DNA of 64,000 nt from Saxidomus purpurata (lineage: Eukaryota > Mollusca > Bivalvia > Venerida > Veneridae). The DNA lies in NCBI GenBank assembly GCA_022818135.1, contig JAFMSR010000012.1, positions 31,123,550 to 31,187,549 of the forward strand, given 5' to 3'. Shown piece after piece: positions 56,318 to 64,000 of this stretch. The notes beneath the pieces are model-generated. The model worked only from the letters and a program-made list of their open reading frames with translations, was not told the DNA's origin and ran no database searches. A program made the position numbers and the translations under genes. Numbering within the stretch: the first letter of the stretch is position 1; every line of letters begins with the position of its first letter.

Positions 56318-59300
56318 CCCACGTTACTTGTGGGTTTCATTTACTGCGGAATATCGGTAAACATAGAACAAAGAAACATCGATGTTCACCATCAATAAAT
56401 GATGCTACAATTGTTAAGGATGCTTGGAAACAAACAGTATCCGACAACAGCTCCTTTAAAACATAATAATTGATCATTTTAATGGATTCCACTTTTCTAC
56501 CCACTTTGTTCAAGTGTAACTGTGTACAAATCAAAGCTATAGTGTCTTATTGAACACAGACATATTTTCCAGTTTCCAGCATCTGAATAAACTATTTAAA
56601 CTAAAGTTAGTTTCACAAAATCAAATGTCACCAGCTGTCTGATGACAGTGTGCCTGACAATTCAAACTACTTTATTTAGTTAATTTAAAGCAATTCTAGC
56701 AATTGCACCTAATTTTACTTTACAGCCAATGTTTTGCAATTTTTTTATACATTTTGTCCCGAGTTTTTTTTAAACTAAACTGTTCAAGTAAAACAAGGGC
56801 TACAATCTGCAAAAAAATCAATCAGGAGTTATCTAATGAGACTGTTTTATCAACCCGAACAAAATTTAGAAAATCCATAATTTTTATCTTAACTGGAATT
56901 TATTGCAAGACACAGTAAAACACAACATTTTTATCAAATTCTATTAGTTCAAATAAGGACCATAATTTTCATAAAAAGTTGTCACAAGTTAGCTTTCTTA
57001 ATTGCCTGGTACCCCAAAATACCTAAGTGATGTTCAGGCCAGCTCTTGCACGCAAAAATTTAACCAAAGTTTGATAGTAAATTGCATGAAAATTGGTGTC
57101 CTTTGTGCCACTCCAGTGACTATCAAAATAATTGTCTATTTGTATTGTATAACAGTTCTGTTTATGGCTAGAGAAACGTACTTAATTTCTGCCATTTGAA
57201 GACAAGTCAAAACTGGTGGAAAATTCACAAAAATCATAGTAACTAATTCTTTGCATTACTGCTAAACGAAGGGATTTGCATTTAATGCTCTGAAAATACC
57301 ACCAATTGTGATTCCAGTATTTCATTATTTGCATTCTTCTTTGGATACAAATTGAATTCAGTAAATAAATTCAGTTAAAGAAATTTATTTTAACCTCTGA
57401 CATGTTGCGACTTCTTGCAAATTATAATAACTGACTTTAAGAGGATGAAAGCCTTCATAATTAAAGTAACCTGGCAGTTTCTATGTCCTGTATGAAGTAA
57501 AGATTATGTCCAGTTTTTTTGTATACATAGTAGATTTATGACAAGGACAATACCCGTCACACAGAAGTGAAAATTACATCAATAGAAGCAAGTAAAATTT
57601 TGTTGTTATAGCGGAATGCCTTATATAAACAAATTATCAACAGCTCATGCTGCTTTTGAAACTCCGGAGAAAATGGTCATGGATGGCTTTTATTCAACTG
57701 TGGGCTTTACCATCTTTGTATAAATAGTTTTACCATCTCAAATATAAACAAAATAATCTGTGAAGAAATGCTTAGGCATAATACAGCATTTAAGATGCAA
57801 TAAAAACAGAAAGCTTTCAATCCAAAGGGGGAGTCTTTTCATACACTTCAGGATAAGTGTTTACAATTTACTTTGTTCAAAATTCTTTGACTTTGTTAGT
57901 TTTGAGTAATCGTTCTTGCATTCTGATTCATTCACATGTACAATGTACACAATCATGTAGTTTCATTTCATGAAAGAACGTTTCTAATGGAGTAATAACT
58001 CATATAATTGTTTTTAAGTGCATTAATTGACTGACTGACTGCACACTTACACATCCAAAATGGTCAGTATAGACTGTATGTGTAAGTTCAACTTGTAACT
58101 CATTAATTTTCTGAAAACTTTGACTGAAACAGACTGACACATTGCTTTCATGAGCAGTTTCACAGTCGCCTGCACAAAAACAGAAGTTTAATACAATGTT
58201 CAGTGGTCATAAGCCTGTCGGACAATAACCCTGTCTGTAATAACGGGGGAAGTCTTTACTGTACAGCTATCATTAATAATCACCTGTCATCCTAACCTGT
58301 CAAAAGTATTTCATATCTACTAAATTATATATTGATAAAATTTTTACTAAATTTAAAAGATGCTGAAGTCATAATGCAATGCACAGAAGAAAAATCATTA
58401 TCTAAAGATCAAAGTTACAGCAAAAAGTTGTGGTTCAATTAAATTGTTCATGACTTTGTTTATTAATGTATAGAAAGATGTGAATACGGACAAACCACAA
58501 TGTGCTACTATTTATATTTCAAAAATCCCCAGTAACCTTCACTTAGATAGTCTCTTCACTCTAGTTTTATGTATCGCTATCTTTATGACATCTTTTCATC
58601 AGTTCTAATGACTCACTACGGACCAGTATTGTTTGGCCCTGTCATCACAATATTAGTGTGCCCCTCTAACAAAAGATTGATCACCTTTATCTGTATCAGT
58701 TAAAATCTCAGTTATTAAGCATCATTACCAAATTCTTTGAATGACCAAAAACATCATTATATTGGTATGCTTATTTAAATAATAGAACGGGAGGAAAAAC
58801 ATTAGAACGCCACACAGACTTGAGGTTATGTTGAATGATACAGAAAAATTAAGACTATCTCAGATAAACCTTATTGATAGCACCTATAGAATTCTGGCTA
58901 ATGGGCTTGTAATCATCATAATTATATGTAATTTTGGTTCGCTTTTATATGCTTTTTCATAACCTTTGGTGAAGATAATCTTAGAAGATGGACCTCTTGC
59001 ATTTATCGAATATTTTATATTATGTATCATATACGTTCCAAGACCTACTATCGATTAACGGTAATTTTGTATTTTGTCTAGCTTATTCATAGCTGTTTGC
59101 ATTTCTAAACATTTGTAGCCAAAGGATTGACATGATTCTCAATTGTTATTGTGTTGTTTTCAATGCACATATGATGCACTAAATGACAATGTACATGATG
59201 ACATAAGGTTTATGGAATTACTATGTATGTACATGTATTTTTATTGTTAACTAAATAATTGACCTTGCTGTCAATAGCTTTTACTCTGTTTCTACTCATA

Positions 59301-61584
59301 CAAAATGACATGTGCAACCGCCGAGCATCCATCATGGCCAAGAGATTGACATGTATAATACCTGCTTAAGTACACCGACACTTTGTGCAGTGATTGTATT
59401 AATAGGCAATTAAGCCTCATTATTACATGATGTAAGGAATGCAGTCGGAGACAGTAAGCTGGACAGTACAACATAACACGCGCACGATCGACACATGCAT
59501 CATTAGCTGTAAAGATGATGATGTAATTTAACAAGGGTTAATGAGGTCACACACTTCTCCAATGTCCTTAAATGGAATAAAAACGTGCATTTCATGCTGA
59601 ACCTTCCCATCATGTTCACAAATGGAGAGATGTCGCTACTGAACTTGTCCGAAGTCATTAAAACTGTCTTTTTTCCAATTTTATGTATGTTCTAAACAGT
59701 CTTATCACTGTATTACGGCCCCACTGTCATCTTCTTAAGTTTCCCCAGCAGACAAAGACAAATGTATTACAATGCTAATGACAAAACAATGACTGCATTC
59801 CTTACTATTGTTTTTGCAATTGAGAGCTTAATCACCAGATAATTTCACCTTTTGATTTATCTTATAGATCAACTATTGACAACTAAAACTATGTATTACC
59901 AATCACTTGATACCAATACACAAAGGAACGTAAAACCCTTGACAACCCACTTTGCTTTAGGTGAGAAAGTACTGATGTCAATCTCTTCTCAAATCGTCCG
60001 TAAATTAGACAATACCAATTTTTTAGACTGGCTCACCATCTTATCTCAGTTACTTGTGTGCCTGTCAGACATGAGCCTGCTACCAGTCCATGGATAAAAA
60101 TCTTTTTAAAAATTCAATCTCATTGTCCTATTGTTATGAATAATATTTTATTGTTTTAGAAAGAAGTTCTTGTTTCCCTTTCGTACAAAAGTCCACATTT
60201 TGTTATCTAATACCATCTCATTTGCCATCCTGCCAACTAAAAGTTGGAACATAAAATAATGGCACTAATCATGCGAGGAGAAAACAATGTCTTAAGGATA
60301 CCAAATTGCTTCAACAAAACATTAATTTAAGAATCAACTTGTGCTAGGTGTTAAACATTAACAAAAGACTCCCATTCTGCCATTGTTTCGTTAAATACCT
60401 ACATCGATTCATGTTCAATCTACCTATGACCTTCTTTTATTTATCTCCAAATACTTTAAAGAAGAGGGGGAAAGTGAAAGATCACTTGAACAACTCTTTA
60501 CAGATTCAATGAAGCTCCCCGCAAGTTGAACAATAGCACTACAATGTGATAAACTGTATCTTGTTACGAGGCATTTTCGCTTCTTCCGATTGAATTCCTG
60601 TATTTTGACAACCGCGCATGAGCTTGCAAAAATTACCTCTTTTGGAACGTCGTTATGATTTGTTGTAATTTATTATCAAGATTATGGTGACCATACAGTG
60701 TGACCACAAAACTTTCTTCCCTGATGAATGCCATTGTATGGTCGAAACACTGGATTAATTAAAAGATTAAACATGGTTACTCCTTCGTTAGTTATTTCTT
60801 CCACTATACTTCTCTTTATTTAGACTATAATGCATTTCTTTGGAAAAAAAAAAACACGTTTAAAAAAAAACTGGTCTCAAATGGAAGGGACTTGACTTAT
60901 CAGCATCATCATTGAAGTCACTGCATCATCATCATATACTTATTCTAGTTCAGCGGAGTAAATAAACCACTATGCTTACAAGTAACAAGGACGTTTTTGA
61001 TTAACGAGTCAAGACTTCTTGACCAAACATTTTATTCGCCTGATTTGCCGATGGACTGATGAAGGTTTAAGCCACTGATGTATATATACATATTCTGTAA
61101 ATCTTAATCCTTCCAAGTTTTAATCTTTAATAATAATAAGCGGGATGGATTGTTTTCCTTCTCAAGCGAACAAAAGTGGCATTAGCCCTGTATTTTGGCA
61201 GTGAAAACAAGATGTCAGTTTGCTTAATAGGATCAAAATTTTACATCAGCTTTTATGAAATAAAGTATTGATCAATACACAGATGGACATGTTGAAGCAG
61301 GTTAGCATACACAAACTGACCAAACAGAATATATTTAAGCAATATATACTGAGAAACAATCTTGAAAGAACTTCCAGGGATTGAAGTATTGATGCCATCA
61401 GGTTGACTTGGACTGATACTGAAAAAAGCAGACTTGGTCCCAAAATACATATCAAACATCATTATGTTTTTACCAGTCAACTCGTTTACATTGCACAAAT
61501 TTCTACAGAAACAGCCTTGCCAAAGTCAAGGGTGTTAGTTCTGTGCTAGAACTGAATATTTAAATGGTGTGGTTGAAACATTTT
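56318..61584. other. A+T-rich non-coding sequence
   Basis: Contains satellite-like phrases at 56790-57070 (ACAAGGGCTACAATCTGCA, AAAATTTAACCAAAG) akin to those at 2.9 and 3.65 kb, and a CTGATGA...GAAAC motif at 60721-60748. No gene could be supported on either strand. Confidence 0.4.
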
Positions 61585-61800
61585 TACAGCAGAATGACCA
61601 CTTTGCTGAACAAACAAGTATACATCACAATTCAGAAAAAACATTGTAAGCAAATAGTAGCAGAATAAAAGAATTATATTTAATTCCAGAACGCCAAGCA
61701 TAGCATTAAACATTAAAACATCTAAGGAGAGACAATGCTACACTAAGATTTCGACATCCTTGACGTCAGCATTAATCATTCAGGGATCAACATGAGGCCC
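61585..61800. repeat. ~210-bp direct duplication, copy 2
   Basis: Same orientation as copy 1, about 5.48 kb away. The substitutions are scattered and do not preserve a reading frame. Confidence 0.88.
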
Positions 61801-64000
61801 CTGGATTTCTACAACCCTCTAAGTGTCTTTTGACTTTAACATAGGCAAACAGAATTAAGGACGGATTTGATAGTAGCTGTAAAAGTAACATATTAGGAGA
61901 ATTTCTTTCTTTCAGTTTGTTAGAAATCAAATGTCTAGATACTGAAATTTCAGGAGTACAAGTCTAAATGACTCTTGTGGTTATGTGCTATAAAAAACAA
62001 TAAAATTTTCCTCCAGTCACATTAGATATTAGAAGGCAGAAACACAAAAATTGGGTGTAAATTTAAACAGCTTCAAGACTTAGCAATGAAAAAGAAAGTA
62101 TCACTTGAGGCAAGAAATCATCAAATCAAAGAATTTTTTTATTAATTTTTTTCATTATGCTGGCTGTAACATGTTAAGTTTTCAGTATAATTGGCCAGTA
62201 TCTCCAATTTGCCATTATTGTCCATTGAATAACTGGTAGCCATATTAAATTGAATGGACTGTGATTTTAATTGCTTTACTATCAATCTCATCTTCCAAGG
62301 GGGACCTTGCTTAAGTGATAAAATAACAAGAAATTAAATAGCTACAATAAGAAATACAAATTAGTATTGAAAAACATGATGTGTTGATAATTTGTAACCC
62401 TGGGGCAGGAAAAATTGATGATCGAAGTTGAGATGGTATAAATAAGTAATTGTTGGTTACACTTAAGGAAAATATGATAAAAACATGAAACATCCAAGGC
62501 TTCTTGTTTATGACAATATTACATCAATAATTGGTCAACATTGTATTTTTATTATCTTTCTGCAATCTTACAAACATTCAATCTCTGTAAAAGTGATAAT
62601 AAATATATAAGAGAAACCTTTCAACAACAATAAATTTTCTCAAAAACCGACACAATTGCCTCAAAACTTTGTTTCACTTTTAAACATCCTCATTAAATCT
62701 GGTGATTTATACCAATTCTTAACTTACTTTGTCAAAACAAATAAAGGAAATTTTCTTTTTAGAAAGAATTATAATATTATCAATAATATGCAATCCATTC
62801 CGGCTAGTTTCAGTTGCTGTCATGTTTGTAGGGTAAAAGAGATCATTCAGATTGATGAGGTGTTAAATTTACTTGAAAAGGAAACAGTGATGAAAATTAT
62901 GATAACCTGTCAGCACACGTCTTTACTGTCACGGGTAAGTTTCACTTCGTACTTGGTCTAACAATGCCGAGCAGGGACAGTGATGTAGATAAGATTCATT
63001 CCGACTACATCTTTAATGCCTGCTCTGAATCACCAACAATTACATGCAGAAAAACATCTTTAACTCAAACTTTACCAATTTCAAACAAAGTGATTGGCTA
63101 AAGAAATAATAAGTGCGGAAACAAAGTTTATATTACAATCAAAGGTAAATCATCACGCCTTCTTGTGTTAGTCACACACTGCACATTCACATAAACCGTC
63201 TTTCATTACATTCCTTATATCATGCAGAATCTGAAGATGTTACATGGAGTGAGAAAAACTTGCAGTTTTAATCATATATTGCATCTTCACAAACGCAACA
63301 AAGCTTATGTTTCAGTTGATTATAAATCAAAATATATTTCTTCATTAAGAAGATACATGACTCAGGTTTAGTTGCGCTCATCAAATTATTTACGTAAACT
63401 CGGGGGACCATTGTGCGCTATCAAACTTAAAATTTTATGGTCACAAAGCATTCAGTACAGCATCTGACTCAACTCAATGGACTAAAGGATGCAAAATATA
63501 TAAAATATATTCAAATCACGCTGTTTCCAACATCTCATTTCAGAGTCCTTTTCATTCTTACCATACCGTAACTAAATTTTCACGTCAGTCTATCGGACCA
63601 TTTCAATTAAAGCATTTTTTATTCAAGACTGCATACAAAGGTTTATAACGGTTTCATATCATCAGTATTTCTGCATCATCAATCCATTCAACTATCATAA
63701 AATTGTACAGCTATCATCAAAGGTATTTCAAACTAGATCTAAAAGCTCATTTTATTCTGAATTGGTCCAACGGCATAAATAATGTTAGATACAGGCTCTA
63801 GCTATAAATTTTTTTCTTTAAAAAGCAATACATCTACTGTGCATCTTACAAGCTGCCAGTGACATTTTTTTTAACTACTGTTAAACTTTTATGACATATC
63901 TTTGATGTTTTTCCTAAAATCCTCTTTTGAAAAGGATGAAAATGTAAACAGGCTGAATCAAATGCTTTCAAAGCAAATGATGGATCAGTTTTTAGTGGTT
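61801..64000. other. A+T-rich sequence, no supported gene
   Basis: A plus-strand frame at 62656-62961 has a strong donor-like CGG/gtaagt at 62934-62940 and an upstream tttcag, so a small exon (about 62813-62934) cannot be excluded, but I recognise nothing in it. Otherwise featureless. Confidence 0.35.

Noticed and set aside
62964..63104. 46-codon plus-strand frame MPSRDSDVDKIHSDY
   Set aside because: No domain, A+T-rich second half, and no splice or regulatory context.

Overview
This window is animal (metazoan) nuclear DNA, most probably from a bivalve mollusc. It is A+T-rich, its genes are split by GT-AG introns, and it carries tRNA-derived SINE, LINE, hAT-MITE and satellite-bearing interspersed repeats of the kind familiar from clam and oyster genomes. 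The species assignment is inference. There is no bacterial-type gene organisation, no CRISPR array and no intact rRNA or tRNA gene.

The only gene I can support is a large one on the minus strand: the orthologue of RREB1 (ras-responsive element-binding protein 1; hindsight/pebbled in Drosophila). Fifteen coding exons run from 40288 down to a TAG stop at 16491-16489. Every junction is GT-AG and every reading-frame phase closes. The exons encode 2040 residues with twenty C2H2 zinc fingers, acidic and SP-rich linkers, two CtBP-type motifs, a Q/K/E coiled-coil stretch and an in-frame stop. The true N-terminus is not established, because the first exon found starts at a splice acceptor. A long A+T-rich 3' UTR probably reaches about 14.3 kb.

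Layout: 1-14.3 kb is the 3' flank. It holds a 71-bp direct duplication, a 28-bp triplet repeat, a 40/30-bp minisatellite, a truncated hAT-type MITE copy, a dead LINE fragment, a SINE, and two satellite-bearing elements at 11.0-12.1 and 13.2-13.8 kb. 14.3-16.5 kb is the 3' UTR. 16.5-29.7 kb is the dense exon block; its introns carry an element with an inner 15-bp inverted repeat (17.4-18.8 kb), a hAT-like MITE with a perfect 8-bp target-site duplication (22.27-22.70 kb) and another satellite-bearing element (23.0-23.9 kb). 29.7-38.7 kb is a 9-kb intron with a fold-back element around a G28 run. 38.7-40.3 kb holds two N-terminal exons. 40.3-64 kb has no gene I can support; it is either long 5' intron or intergenic DNA, with two related satellite-bearing elements (50.5-51.5 and 54.2-55.3 kb) and a 210-bp duplication (56.1 and 61.6 kb).

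The most interesting non-coding signal is a set of elements that share one architecture but differ in sequence: an AACAAGAG-like start, a subterminal inverted repeat or hairpin, a core of 140-178 bp tandem units, a short GC-rich microsatellite, then an end in TAAAAA. This resembles Helentron-associated (HINE/DINE-like) elements. Two of them have different ends but homologous core satellites, and those cores repeatedly carry a perfect nuclear-receptor extended half-site.
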